From Atherix ibis (taxonomy: Eukaryota > Arthropoda > Insecta > Diptera > Athericidae): a DNA stretch of 64,000 nucleotides. The notes beneath the pieces were generated by a model. The model saw only the letters and a program-made list of their open reading frames with translations, was not told the DNA's origin and did not search any database. Both the position numbers and the translations under genes were made by a program. Positions 1 to 12,500 of the stretch are shown piece after piece. Position 1 is the stretch's first letter. The number at the start of each line of letters is the position of its first letter. Where the stretch lies: contig OY282610.1 of assembly GCA_958298945.1 (NCBI GenBank), forward strand, positions 66,585,088 to 66,649,087, given 5' to 3'.

Positions 1-3000
1 AACTGTTAACACTACTGATATTGCAGCTAAAGCTCACGAGAACAAACAGGATGTTAAGGATTTAGAAAAAATTTCTCGGAAGCATGGTGGTAAGTGAAGA
101 ACAATAAACGTTAAAATGATTTTTTTATCTTTTATTACTAGAAAATTTATTTAAAAAAAAACTGTTTCAGTTAAGAGTAACGGAATTATCATAACAGACG
201 AATTGCGAGAGGAATTGAATAGTGCTGGGCTAGCAACTGCTCGTGCTTATAGCAACGCTAGAAATCTTACACCAGGCGAAGAGAATACAATGATGAATAT
301 TGGTAGTGCTTTGGAAGATATGTTAGCAGAGAAACTCGAAAAGCACAAAGACAAAGAGGATCGTAACAAATTATCAGTCAAGGTCCTGGTTATGCAACCT
401 ATACTACGGTTCGTGCAGCTGCTCTGTGAGAATCACAATCCCGATCTACAAAATCTTCTGCGGCACCAAAGTACGAAAACGAATTACAATTTAGTATCAG
501 AAACACTGATGTTTTTAGATTGTATTTGTGGTTCAACGACCGGTGGACTTGGTCTGCTGGGATTATACATAAATGAAAACAATGTCGCGTTGATAAATCA
601 AACGCTAGAAACATTAACTGAATATTGTCAAGGACCATGCCACGAGAATCAGAACTGTATCGCGACGCACGAATCAAATGGTTTAGACATAATAACGGCA
701 CTAATATTGAACGATATTAATCCACTTGGCAAGAATCGTATGGATCTGGTTCTCGAATTAAAGAACAATGCATCTAAATTATTGCTAGCAATAATGGAAA
801 GTCGCGGTGATAGTGAGAATGCTGAACGTATATTATATAACATGAACCCGAAACAATTAATTGAGGTTGCATGCAAAGCCTACCATCAAGAGGAGGTTGT
901 GGACGACAATGACAATGATGATTATAACCCTGAAGATGCAGACGATGATGCCGCGGTCTCACCAAAAGAGGTGGGCCATAATATTTACATTCTTTGCCAT
1001 CAACTGTCTCAGCACAATAAGGAACTAGCCTCTCTTCTAAAAACTACGGAAAATTCACAAAACTACGACACCAAAACAAGTCAAGCCCTCATCTACTATG
1101 CAACCCATACAGCACAAATCGAAGTTAGTATCCTAATGATTGTCAATTTATTCATTCTTGTAAATTTAAAAAAAGAGATGAGAATAAGTTATAATTAATA
1201 ATAATTTCATTCCATTTCAGATTGTACGTAATGATCGCACACTAGAACAAATTGTCTTCCCAATCCCTGAAATCTGTGAGTACCTGACCAATGAAACTAA
1301 AATAAAGATACTAAATACAGCTGAGCGCGATGACCAAGGATCCAAAGTCGCTGATTTCTTCGATCGGACAGAGGAGATGTTCAATGAAATGAAATGGCAG
1401 AAGAAATTACGTGGTAATTTTACTAATAATTTGCGCCTATTTCTATAAAATAATAAATTATTTTTTAATTATGATTCTCATTAAAATATTGTCGGTGAAT
1501 GTTCCGCATATCATTGGCTGATTTAACAGTAGTGACTATTCTGATAATTTTCATCTATAAACTTATTCATGTTTTTCATCCGTACACAAATTTCAAAAAT
1601 TATACAAATTTATGGAAAATGAAAAATGTAACATCATTTTTCTGATTCATAAAATTAATTTATGCATAAACTCGCCTTTCGTTAGTAATTCTACCTCTTT
1701 CACGCTTGAGCTTTGGACATTTCTAATAAAATCCAAAATGAAATTGTATCAGACAATGAGAATTTAATGTTAAATACTGCAGTTTTTTTTCCTCTATAGT
1801 ACGATATTAAATCTTTAGACTAAAGTTCTGTTCGATATCTAAAGAAAATACAAATTATATATAAAGAATTTCGAAACATTTTATCCAATTGTGAATATAT
1901 TGTCTTTCTACTTCTCATGGTTCGTTTTTATAGAGGTGGGGCAATAGAATAAGAAGTCTGGTTAAGGCAGCCAATAAACATTTAACTTTGCTAGTTATAA
2001 ACAATTATATTTTTTTTCCATTGTAAGGTCAACCATCATTATTTTGGGTTAGCAGCTACATGTCACTTTGGAGCAATATTTTATTCAATTGTGTTGTTGT
2101 TATTAACTTGATTGTTGCATTTTTCTATCCTTTCGATAATACAGTACCAGGTAAGTGGAAAAAGTAATGTTTTTGGATTAACAACAGTATTTGTCAAAAT
2201 TACGAAAATTTTCGATGTACTTTACAAATAATTTTTAACGAAAAATAGCAGAAATGAAATATATTAAAATACTTTTCGTTTGTAATATATAACACTGTAT
2301 TTTTATCGAATTGCATACTGATAAAAAACAATAGAGCTAAGTTCACATATTTCGTGGTTGTTTTGGGCAATAATGATATTTTCATTGGCAATTGTGATAA
2401 CACTTCCTCGTGAGTCTGGAATCCGGACGTTAGTTGCATCGATAATATTGAGGTTTATTTTCTCACTTGGACCGGAACCAACACTTCGACTATTGGGAAT
2501 AGTGACGGTAAGTAAAAAAAAAAAAAATAAAACTTGTTTTTGTTTTGGAATATAAAATAATAAAATGTTTGTGCATTCGTTAAAATTTATACAACAGTTA
2601 ACTATGAAAAGTGTGCACATAATTAGCTTAATGGGTAATCATGGAACGTTAGAGAAGCGATTTTTGAAAATAATAACGGATATGCAATTGCTTTATCATA
2701 TTGGGTACCTGTTTTGCTGTTGCTGTGGCTTAGCCGTGCATCCGTTCTTCTATTCAGTTCTAGTAAATTTTACAACATTTAAATTGAATTAATTTGATTT
2801 TGATAATTCTATTATGAATTTAGCTTTTCGATGTAATATACCGTGAAGAAACCCTTTTGAATGTTATTCGTTCAGTAACTCGAAATGGCAGATCGATTGT
2901 TTTAACCGCTGTATTGGCTCTAATTTTGGTCTATTTGTTCTCAATAATTGGTTACATGTTTTTCAAAGACGATTTTCTTGTGCCAGTTGATGAAGAGATC

Positions 3001-5229
3001 ATACCAGGTTTAAAATTTACAAAAATGACTCCATTTATTGATAGAAATTAATTTATTCATAATTTTTTGTTTGTTTGACTATTTAGAACCATCTGAACCT
3101 ATTGTTAATCATATGACAGGAGCAATACCAGATGAGGCATGTCTAAAACCAGGTAGTATAGCTATATCAGATGCTGGAGGAGGTGAACAAAAAGAACGTG
3201 CTTGTGATTCTTTGATTATGTGCATTGTAACCACTCTTAATCAAGGATTGAGGAATGGTGGTGGAATTGGTGATATACTACGAGCACCATCGAATAAAGT
3301 GAGTTAATTATATTGTTATATTTTTTATTGAACATTTGTTTTTCTTTTATTTAACTATACTATCAGAATGTTAGTTTGGTAAAATATAGTAAAAGTGCGT
3401 AATAAAAACAAAATAACTATAGGAGTAATAATATGGTTAAGTTGTCATCATCTCTCATTAAATATTCTTTAGTTTTTGTTACCTATTCAGTATTAAAGCT
3501 ACTTTTATTTTTACTGGTTATTTTGGGTTAAATAATAAAATATAGAAGGGTCCAAGCAATAAAATTTGATCATTATCACTCACTTCTCATGGTGGTATCA
3601 GTTAGGGCAGTTCATCAATTCTAGTAAGTCATTTGCATTCTAATTGCCTCTATCTCTGTGTACTTTTTTAGCGCCAAGTACAAATAATACAAGTTATTAT
3701 GCCATTTGGAGACAATTAAAATGTACTCCGGCTATGTAACTAAAGGGATTCGAACTCAATAACACTTTAGACACAGACTTTTCAGTGTCACTAAATCAGA
3801 CCTTATCAAAAAGTCGGACGGTCGTAATATTGCTCTATGATTTCACTAATTGTCATAATTTTTCAGTCTCATTGTGATTATCAAATATCATTCTAGTTTA
3901 TGATTCACAGTTGTTCTAGCGGATCCTCCAGATTTTGGATTTTGTATAATAAGCCATGGATGGAAATTTGTATTTCAATTTACCTTCTTTTATATGCAGC
4001 TCAATCTATTTGACCAACCGTCGTCTATAATTATCATGGGTCTATATTGTTTTAGACATAGGTGCTTTTTTTTAGTACGCTAGCAGAGCATATCTATTAG
4101 TAAAAATACTTAGAAACATAATATGTGTACGTCTAAATTTATTAAAAACATTTGTAGTTTCTTTTTTTTTTTTTTTTTTATTAATCCGAATAATACATTT
4201 TTTTTCTTTATTATTTACAGGAAGCTTTATTTGCAGCACGTGTTGTATACGATTTACTATTCTTCTTCATAGTAATTATTATTGTCTTAAATTTGATTTT
4301 TGGTGTCATCATTGATACATTTGCGGACTTGAGAAGTGAAAAACAACAAAAGGAACTCATATTGAAGAATACATGCTTCGTATGCGGATTGAATCGTTCA
4401 GCCTTCGATAATAAGACTGTTAGCTTTGAGGAGCATATTAAATGTGAACACAACATGTGGCATTATTTATATTTTATTGTTTTGGTTAAAGTTAAAGATC
4501 CAACTGAATTCACTGGCCCAGAAAGCTATGTATACGCAATGGTAAAGGTGCGTATAAACAAACTAAAATTTTTAGTAATTTTCTGTTGTGCAATAGATTT
4601 TTTTTCATAGCGCTAGTTAAAAATTCATTTTTAAACTATTTATATTGTAGATCAGACATTTTGTCTCCATTGTATTGATCCTAATACTTGCGTACCGTTA
4701 AAGTTTATATTTTTTGTGTGCTATTTATGCTTAAGTTGACATCGCTCAAAAACTATTTAATTTCAAATTTGTAAGTGCGGATGTACTATACTTTTGTTTC
4801 TCAAAAAAGTTAAGGTCCTTTTATTTTTTTCAAAAAGACTTTCTTTTATTATATTGTGCTAAGATTCACGTCTTTCATGTTATTAAAAATAAATACGCAC
4901 AGTATAATTATAAAAATTATATTGTAATTAAAACTATTATTCTTCTTATACTAAATTAATTTTTAATTTCATTTTAGGCGAGCATTTTGGAATGGTTCCC
5001 ACGATTACGTGCAATGTCATTGGCAGCAATCGATGCTGAAGGTGAACAAATCGAACTGCGTAGTCTGCAAATAAATCTTGAACAGACCCAAGTTCTTGTT
5101 GCGAATTTATCACAGCAATTAAGAGAATTAAAAGACCAAATGACCGAACAGCGTAAACAAAAACAGCGTTTAGGTCTATTAAATACCACATCGACAACTG
5201 CATATCAATTTAATTCCCAACTTATTTAA
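1..5229 (+). CDS. Itpr: Inositol 1,4,5-trisphosphate receptor, C-terminal half (10 exons, 5' partial)
   Basis: IP3-gated Ca2+ release channel of the ER membrane; the window starts inside the gene. Exons read from splice signals and phase: <1-89, 171-1123, 1221-1413, 2028-2150, 2335-2507, 2598-2762, 2824-3007, 3087-3298, 4221-4547, 4978-5229. Joined they give 889 residues in frame and end at TAA 5227-5229. Exon 2 holds the RIH-associated region. Exons 4-7 hold membrane segments S1 to S5. Exon 8 has the pore helix ([17 protein letters not shown]) and filter GGGIGD. Exon 9 has S6 ([20 protein letters not shown]), the [10 protein letters not shown] linker and the CFVCG...H....H zinc site. Exon 10 ends in a coiled coil rich in Glu and Gln. 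An acidic Asp/Asn stretch lies in exon 2 near 900-955. The donor after exon 7 is GTTTAA, a weak site; the others are near consensus. Family identity is certain; exon borders are my reading. Confidence 0.96.
3720..3815 (-). repeat. Possible tRNA-derived SINE remnant in an Itpr intron
   Basis: On the minus strand a good RNA polymerase III B box (GAGTTCGAATCCC, positions 3747-3759) follows a weak A-box-like stretch around 3780-3800. It lies inside the 3299-4220 intron. The 3' limit is unclear and no target duplication was found, so this is a tentative call. Confidence 0.35.
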
Positions 5230-6880
5230 AAAAAAAAACATACAGTAAAATGAAAAAATTAAAAAAAAGGATTTATAATTTCAAATTAAAAAAATATTGA
5301 AAAAAAAAGATTAAATGTTGGGAGTGGAAATTAAATAGATAACTTTAACAAAAAAGGAGAGAATAAAATATTATGAAATTATTATAATCAAAAGTTGAAT
5401 CGTAATTATTACTGTTAGAATAAAGAGAAAAGAGATTTAAAAAATTAATAGCAATAGTAAATGTCTTCTTTAATAAATAATATTGATATATACAAACAAT
5501 AATTGAATAACAACAAAAACATAATCTTCCATTAATTAAATAGGGTTAAAAATAATAATTTAAAAAAATTATTATATGAGTGAATGTTAAGATGAAACTT
5601 TAAATGAATGTCATATTAATTTGGATTGCATAGAAAAATGAAAGAGAAAAATATATTATGGCCCATATTACTTAAAAAGAACAAAAATTGAAGAAAAACG
5701 AAATCATAAAAAGAAAACGTTTTAGTACTTAGCAAACTGTTGAGAATATTTTCATCTTTAATATTAAAGAATTGTTAAGTTCTATATACAATAAACGTTC
5801 GATAAATAAAATATATTCTATGAGAAACATAAATTGTAATAATATTTATTAGAACAGAAAGATTTTAAAAGATATATTGCTATTTTAAAATTGAAAATTT
5901 AGAATTGTTTCATAGTACAGGGTAAGTGTCTTAAAACTAATTATACTATTTTTCGCCGTAATAAAATAGATTGAATTGATTCATGAAATTGAATTATTAC
6001 GATTTATGGAATTGATTTATGGAATTTAATTATTATAAGTAATTTCATTAACTATAAATGAAATTAAAGTCAAAATGATTGATCAAGTTACTACCTCTAC
6101 CCTTGTATTTATTATACATGTATTTATTTTCACATATTTTCGGAGTAATATCTATCAAATTTAATTTGGTGATTATATTTAAATTATCATTGCAATATCT
6201 TAGACCTGTTGGCAAACTAGCGAATAGTTAAAAACAATATTTTGGAATTATTTCAGCAGACGTGATTAATAAATTTCACGCATTAAGATGTTCTGTAGCA
6301 TTTTGAATCATATTAACAGGATGTCCGCCTGTGTCTCTTTTAAAAATATACAAAAAATAAATATTTCGATCCAAAGAGAGAATAAAGCTCAGTATGACAC
6401 AATTTATTGTGTGAAATGGCCTCTTAAGTCATATCGGTATGTCATATAAAACTTGGCAAATGTTCTAAGAAATATACGTGACGATTTTCTTAATCTTAGC
6501 GCTTTTTCATTTGCCTTTAGTTATTATAAATTTTCGAATAAATTAGGGTTTAGGATTTTTTCACGTCATCATTGAATAATAGGTTCTGTTTCTCTTTTAT
6601 GGGTACCTTTTTACAAATATTTTTTATAAGTACATTTTTATCGATTTTAAGATCATGTTTTTGTATTCGCTTAGCAGATTATATCCATTTCGGGTTTTTG
6701 TCCTTAACGAATGCGGGTGTTTATCCTTCCGAAAAGTTGGTATTGATACATGCGTGTTTCCGATGGCAGATAGTTTCTTCATGTATTCTCCGTAATTTTT
6801 TTAAAGGATTAGGGTAGCGGGATAAAGAAATTAAAGAAGAATGTAAAATAAACCGGTTTTTGGGAATTAGTATAGGACCA
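5230..6880 (+). other. 3' flank and probable 3' UTR of the IP3 receptor gene
   Basis: Very AT-rich sequence with no credible coding region. Several AATAAA hexamers follow the stop codon, the first at 5362-5367, so the transcript could end here. I cannot place the cleavage site. Short open frames (for example near 6572-6817) have no recognisable domains. Confidence 0.5.
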
Positions 6881-6958
6881 TTATTCAGTAGGATTTGAAC
6901 TCACGATCCTTTGGATGGTAGTCCAACACGCTAACGGCTGTGCTACCGGACCGGCTCA
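6840..6958 (-). repeat. tRNA-derived SINE
   Basis: On the minus strand the sequence reads like the 5' half of a tRNA: an A-box-like TAGCACAGCCGTTAGCG (6926-6945 region) followed about 25 nt later by B box GAGTTCAAATCC (6891-6902). The anticodon arm is imperfect and there is no proper acceptor stem closure, so a SINE head is more likely than a working tRNA gene. The tail runs leftward into AT-rich DNA and its end is not defined. Confidence 0.6.
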
Positions 6959-7504
6959 TTGCAGAATATATTCTTAATCACAATGCCTTTGAGCGGTCAG
7001 GTAATAGTTTATCTGAACATTGGCATATTATTTCAACCTAATAATTGATGTAGTTTTATCCAAATACCTAATGTCATGACGGATATTAATTGTTATAAAG
7101 TAACATAATTAAAATAGCATCGAGTTGTAATAGTCTAGTTCGTTTTGAGACATTCTGTACTAAAAAAAAGAGAAAATGTACTTTTTCTCTAGCTCAAAAT
7201 ATATAGAATAAAATTATGTTGAAAAATTCTTAAAATGATTCATATATACAAAAATAATAAAAATAATTATAAAAATAACGAAAATATTTATTTTGTTACA
7301 TACAGATTAACAGTTATAACGATATGATTGTAATTGCAGTAAATATTTTTACATATTGCAGTAAAAATGCTGTTTTGTTAGTTGAATAACAAGCTATTAA
7401 TGAATTTTTATCAATAATAATTTTCATCAACTGAGAGTCAAGTCTAACTGCGGAGAATAAAACAAGTTTTGATTACCGCCAATGCCCGTTCAATACGACA
7501 ATTT

Positions 7505-8050
7505 AAATATTTTTTTGGCAGCGATAATATACCAAAGTTCGGTACCTAAGACTGAACTTAGACAAACGCTTGACATGGAACCCACATACAAGACTTAAAT
7601 GACAAGAACTGAAAAGACGATACTTAAACTACTTCGATTTTCTAGACAAACTTTCTAAACTTACAATAGACAGCAAAGTACTTTTATTCAATGTCCTACT
7701 GAAACCAATATGGACTTACGGACTAGAACTCTGGGGTCCTACTAAGTCTTCCAATTCCCGTTGAATCCAATGCCTTCAAACAAAAATACTCCGTACGACG
7801 CTCTCCTTTATATTCGCAGTACTGTTATTCATCGTGACCTTAAAGTCTCATTTGTTTTTGATGTGGCTGTGTCTCATTATAAAAGCTTCTATTATTGTGT
7901 CTTCAATCATACTAATAATCCTCTTGTTTAAGAACTTTCATCAACTTCCTTTTTTAAAATCACCGATCGAAGACTTATACGTCACTTGTTGCGGGATTTG
8001 CTAAAATACTGAGAATTAACATAAGCACACGCTAGCAGGAGAAACTTTTG
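7505..8050 (+). mobile_element. Jockey-type LINE fragment, decayed
   Basis: The fragment encodes, in several frames, the region after the reverse transcriptase fingers: residues equivalent to LDKRLTWNPHT, LLKPIWTYGLELWG and VFDVALRHYK. It is the same family as the cleaner copy at 39310-39725 but with many stops and indels, and it extends further 3'. No poly-A tail or target duplication could be fixed. Confidence 0.75.
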
Positions 8051-9248
8051 AACTGATCAAAAGTTGTTAATTAGTTTTTGCCATTTTTGGCTTTCTGCAT
8101 ACATGCTCACCATATTTGCAGTAAATGAAGTTACATTATTGCAAGACCACTGCTTGAGTGCAAATGATTTAATGTCTGGCTATAGGAATTGGTTATAATA
8201 GAGGATAAATAATATTACCAATTCTAAAGAGTATACTGTCAATTCATAATTTTGGAATTGGATATATTAGAGTATAAATAAAAGGAGGATGCTGGCAATT
8301 CATAATTTTTTTAAAAAGTATAAATTTAAGCCATGAAGACAAAACGAACTAGGTCCCACTAGAATACCTTGTTAATAAGAATAAGAAAAGCCAGTGCTGA
8401 CAATGTATAGAAATTTGAACAAATCAAATCAAAAGAAATCTTTCGAACCATTAAGCGACCGCCACAATTTCTTTAAAAAATTCTCATAAACCAGATTTTG
8501 CAGAAAGTATACCTGTAATAACAAATAAAACTTGACCGAAACATGGGCCTTATGTGTTTGAGATATAAAAAGGACAATTAGTTAGAATGCACTATTTGAT
8601 GTCGATAAATGTAGGTTCTGAACAGCTTATAATAGCATAAAGGAAGATAAGTTCTTTAAGGTAATGACAAAATTTATGTCATTACCTGTATACGCAGGTT
8701 GACCCTAAAAAATATCGAATAAGCCGTAAGTAAAGGTTGGTGCCTGAATTTCCGCAACTTTCGAACATTTAATGGCATTTACCAAGCTCATATAATTTGT
8801 TTCTAAAGAGCACTATTTATATTAGATTCATTTCACTACTTGCCTATTCTGATGATTAACACATAATTGGGCTCAGTTTTTGTAGTTTTGCAGGCAGTAG
8901 CAAATTCTATAGATCCAAGTATAAAAGAGAACAAAATCATATATATAATTATCTCAAAGAACGAACTTATCGATAACATAATAAAAACAAACGAACGACT
9001 GTGAAAAAACTGAAATAGAAACAAGACAGGATCTATTTGGAAAAGTGAAAGGGTGTGAAAAGGAGCAAATTACGAAAAAACTCAAATTCAAAATTGGAAT
9101 AATGCCCCTATCAAACCTGAAAGAATATTGGAGTACTGTAAGACCCTGTTTAACGCTGCACTGCTTTACACTGTTTCAGTATTATGCGGTAGCATTGGAA
9201 TTCTGACAAAAAAAATGAGACTAGGATTTTTTTAAAACTATTTTATTA
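8051..9248. other. Intergenic, nothing recognised
   Basis: AT-rich sequence between a LINE fragment and mariner C. Apart from the hairpin at 8659 I see no coding, RNA or repeat signal I can support. Confidence 0.5.
8659..8687. repeat. Short perfect inverted repeat
   Basis: Arms AGGTAATGACA (8659-8669) and TGTCATTACCT (8677-8687) are perfect complements around a 7-nt AT loop. It sits in gene-free DNA and could be a relic of a small TIR element or a chance hairpin. Confidence 0.6.
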
Positions 9249-9250
9249 TA

Positions 9251-10247
9251 CGAGGTCTGTTCAAAAAGTATCGCGAATTTTGTGTTTTTTCAAAAATTAT
9301 TTATTTATTCATGAATATCTATTTTGTCCCTTTCAAAGTAATCCCTACCAGATATTATACACTTGTGCCAACGTTTTTTCCAATCAAAAATCATTTTTTG
9401 TGATCTTGTTCAGCTTCTCCTTCGATGCCTTCTGTATCTCCTCAATCGTAGCGTAGTGTCGTCCTTTCATGGGGCTCTTCAGTTTAGGGGACAAGAAAAA
9501 GTCACAGGGGGCCAGATCTGGGGAATACGGTGGCTGTGCCATTATTAGTGTGTTGTTTTTGGCCAAAAATTCGCACACAAGCAACGATGCAGGAACAGGG
9601 GCGTTATCATGGTGCAAAAGCCAATTTTTGTTCTTCCACAAATCCGGGCGTTTCTGGCGGACTGGTTCGCCCAATTTATTGACCTTTCTAACCTGTGGCA
9701 AGAACTCATGATGCACCACGCCCCTGCAATCGGAGAAAACTGTAAGCAAAACCTTTACATTCGACCGAACGTGGCGCGCTTTTTTCGGTCTTGGCTCGTG
9801 CGACAGCTTCCATTGGGATGATTGAGCTTTGGTTTCCACGTCATAACCATAAACCCATGATTCGTCACCAGTTATGACCCTCTGGAGCAAATTTGCGTGG
9901 TCGCGGACAGAGTCCAACAGCTCCTTAGCAATGTTAATACGATGCTGTTTTTGGTCGAAATTGAGCCGTCAAACAACATTCGGAACGCGTCCGCGCAATT
10001 AATCTTGTTTTTCACAAAAAAATTGATACAGATTCTTTGATCCATTTGGAATGGGCAAAAATCGAAGACGAGCCAAAACACGTACAAGCAAAGCAGCTGT
10101 GAAAAATTAACTGAACATTCAAAATGGCCGAACTTGTTGGCATAAGTGAAAGACATGAGTACCAACATAACGCCAAAAAAAATCGAATATCGAATATACA
10201 GAACCCGCGGAAATTCAAAATTCGCGGTACTTTTTTAACAGACTTCG
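9251..10247 (-). mobile_element. Mariner element, family C, internally deleted
   Basis: TIRs CGAGGTCTGTTCAAAAAGTA (left, from 9251) and its diverged complement ending at 10247; TA precedes the left end and TG follows the right. The transposase runs on the minus strand. An N-terminal piece (10020-10040 region, MDQRICINFF) is joined, after loss of roughly 100 codons, to a catalytic part at 9384-9917. That part has VITGDESWVYGYD, HHDNAP and YSPDLAPCDFF, with 34 residues between the second and third Asp (DD34D). Another small deletion and frame problem lies before VRQKRPDLW. At 997 bp it is shorter than a typical 1.3-kb mariner. Confidence 0.88.
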
Positions 10248-10484
10248 TGCACTGTAGACAAAAGCTGAAAAAATAACAGCTAGAAAAGTCCTACCAAAGT
10301 TTTATAAGATATTTCACCCACTTGAATATTATTAAGATCGATTGCTTGAGTAGCGTTACCGATTTAAAAATTATTATCAACTAAGCGAATTCCATATATT
10401 CAATTAGTTTTTCATTACTTTTTCTATCACCTAGAAGAGATTTTACTACCTTTTTTAGACTTTTGCATGAGTTAAACTTTTATT

Positions 10485-10805
10485 ATTGGAGTACTGTTTA
10501 CTTTGTGATCTTCATTATTAAACTCCTTTTGCTGATTAATATCAAACTCATAGTGACAAATTTGAGCTATCTCTTAATTCAATCTCCTTTTCTACTTTAC
10601 CCATTTTGAATTTTCTATATTTTTTACAAATTATGTTTCTAGTTCGGATTATATCCCTTAATACTTTTTTCTCGTCCATGCTTTAAAAGGCTTACTGGTA
10701 TAGTCACTGATACTGTCTATGTTGTAGCATTAACCGTGTATTTTATATTCATACAATTATATATATATATATGAAAATTTTTCCGGTAGATACTACACTT
10801 CCGTA
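10485..10805 (-). repeat. Dispersed repeat X, copy 1 (inverted relative to copy at 21165)
   Basis: About 320 bp matching 21165-21510 in the opposite orientation with few differences. The core encodes on the minus strand a short lysine-rich frame (starting MDEKKVLRDI, then KYRKFKMGKVEKEIEL). The block ends in an AT dinucleotide run and the string TTTTTCCGGTAG. I do not recognise the family with certainty. Confidence 0.75.
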
Positions 10806-11204
10806 TATATTGTATATAATACCCCATTATCGATATTGGGTTTAGAACTTTTTGTAAATATTTATATTTTGGTTGATACAATGATTCTGAATATACGTGA
10901 ACATTTTTAAATCTAAGACAACATATCATAACATTTGTTTTTCCACAATTCGATGGTCCTACTATTAGACCTCAAATATTTGAAGGTAGCAATGAACAAT
11001 GGTTATTACCATTTATATTGTTTTTACTAATAAAGTCTAAGTTTCTAAACTATAAGCAGACGGATTATTTACCTAACGTCATATGTTATTTGACTACAAT
11101 TAACTCTTAAATTATAAATACACCTTTTTATAAGTTATTACATATGATTAAACATTATAAGACCAAACGGGGCGCGGGAAAATAATTGCATTAATCAGTA
11201 GAAC

Positions 11205-11390
11205 CTATCAATACTGTGGACCTGACACAAAATTAGCAAAGCGGTTAAGCAGAGGCGATCCTAGCATATATTTACTTGATCAAGCTTGTAAGAAATACGA
11301 TATTGCATATTCCTGAAATAAAGATACACTTAATCGAAACATTGCTGATAAAATATAAGCACGAATAGCGTAGGAAAGATATAAAGTGTA
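11205..11390 (+). pseudogene. Decayed phospholipase A2 domain of parvovirus VP1 type
   Basis: A frame from about 11205 carries a Ca2+-loop-like YCGPDT, then KLAKRLSRGDPS, LLDQAC and a KKYDIAYS motif. This is the pattern of the phospholipase A2 domain found in parvovirus/densovirus VP1 proteins and in related open frames of arthropod repetitive elements. It is broken: the catalytic His of the HD dyad is Tyr here, the loop Gly is Asp, and stops follow at 11312, about 11355 and about 11371. It may be an endogenous viral or transposon-borne fossil; the flanks do not decide. No working protein can be made from it. Confidence 0.55.
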
Positions 11391-11769
11391 CGAGTATCTC
11401 AAAATGTTTATTAAAAGAAACTTTTTTTCCTCCCATTAAATCAAATTAACAATTCAGCTTTCTTATAATTTATACTTTTATTTTATTATTATATTTATTT
11501 TCAGTTTTGATCATTTCAATTTTATATGACGAACCCTGTACTGCAGTGTTTATAAAACTATAGTTGTAGTCTCGAATGAGTGCAAATACATTCTCTGACA
11601 AATTTGCGTACTTTTCTGGCAGAAATAAGTTTGCATCATTTAAAATTATCACTACTCTCTATAATTTCAGGAAAACAAACTGGTAAAAATTTAAAACCAA
11701 TATAAATAAAATTACCGAAAAATACTTTCATGAAAATTCGCTTACACCACTAAATAATAAAAATCTATG

Positions 11770-12500
11770 TAATAATGAAATAGACGTGTTACATACAAGA
11801 ACTTGATAAAATAATACAAGAAGCTATTAACAAATCAGTTCCACTCCTCAAAAACAATTGCCATTTAGTAGAATACACAAATCCAACCATAAGAAACCTA
11901 TTTAAGAAGAAAAGCATAATGGTAAGCACGATACATTGTAGTGGTTACCGTAAAGCAGACACACAGCTAATAAGATACAAATCAATCTTGTCTAATCTGT
12001 ATTCACTTATTAAACAGAACTTCAGGTTTATCAATCAATAAATACTGGGAAAACAAAACTAAAAACATAACGCCATCCAACACGAACATGTTCCCCACTT
12101 TAAATAAAATATTTATAAAAGAAAACAACTTGAAAATAAACCATTTACTAATAACTACGGATAAACAGCACCTATTAGCAAAGTCACAAATAGAAATTAA
12201 CAGCTTAGAAAAATTAGAAGATAAATTTGTACTGGACAAGAATACCGACATAGCAAATTTCTTAGGATTGTGTTTTAGAAATAAGCATATTCTGCATGAC
12301 AGCGGGGATATTGAGGTAACGAACAAGGTTAATAACGAAGTAAATGAATTAAATGCGTGCCTAGAAGCCAACCGCCTCCTTACTACGATTTTCAACCCAC
12401 CTTAAATCAGATAATACGTGTATACCCAATAATGAAACACACGATAACTATTTTATTACTAACGAAGATTTGAAAGATACTTTCCATAGCTTAAAATAAC
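11770..12500 (+). mobile_element. Jockey-like LINE fragment (endonuclease-RT linker region)
   Basis: The longest frame (12088-12405) reads MFPTLNKIFIKENN, LLAKSQIEIN and KNTDIANFLGLCF. Upstream broken frames include AINKSVPLLKNN and TIRNLFKKKS. This matches the linker between endonuclease and reverse transcriptase of jockey-clade LINEs, where such phrases precede the RT domain. No RT core follows; the copy stops near 12500. Confidence 0.55.

Noticed and set aside
1900..1990. SINE copy related to the intron repeat near 3580
   Set aside because: Only CTTCTCATGGT is shared; not enough to call a repeat.
6889..6956. Functional tRNA gene
   Set aside because: A and B boxes are present, but the anticodon arm and acceptor stem do not close properly; a SINE head explains it better.
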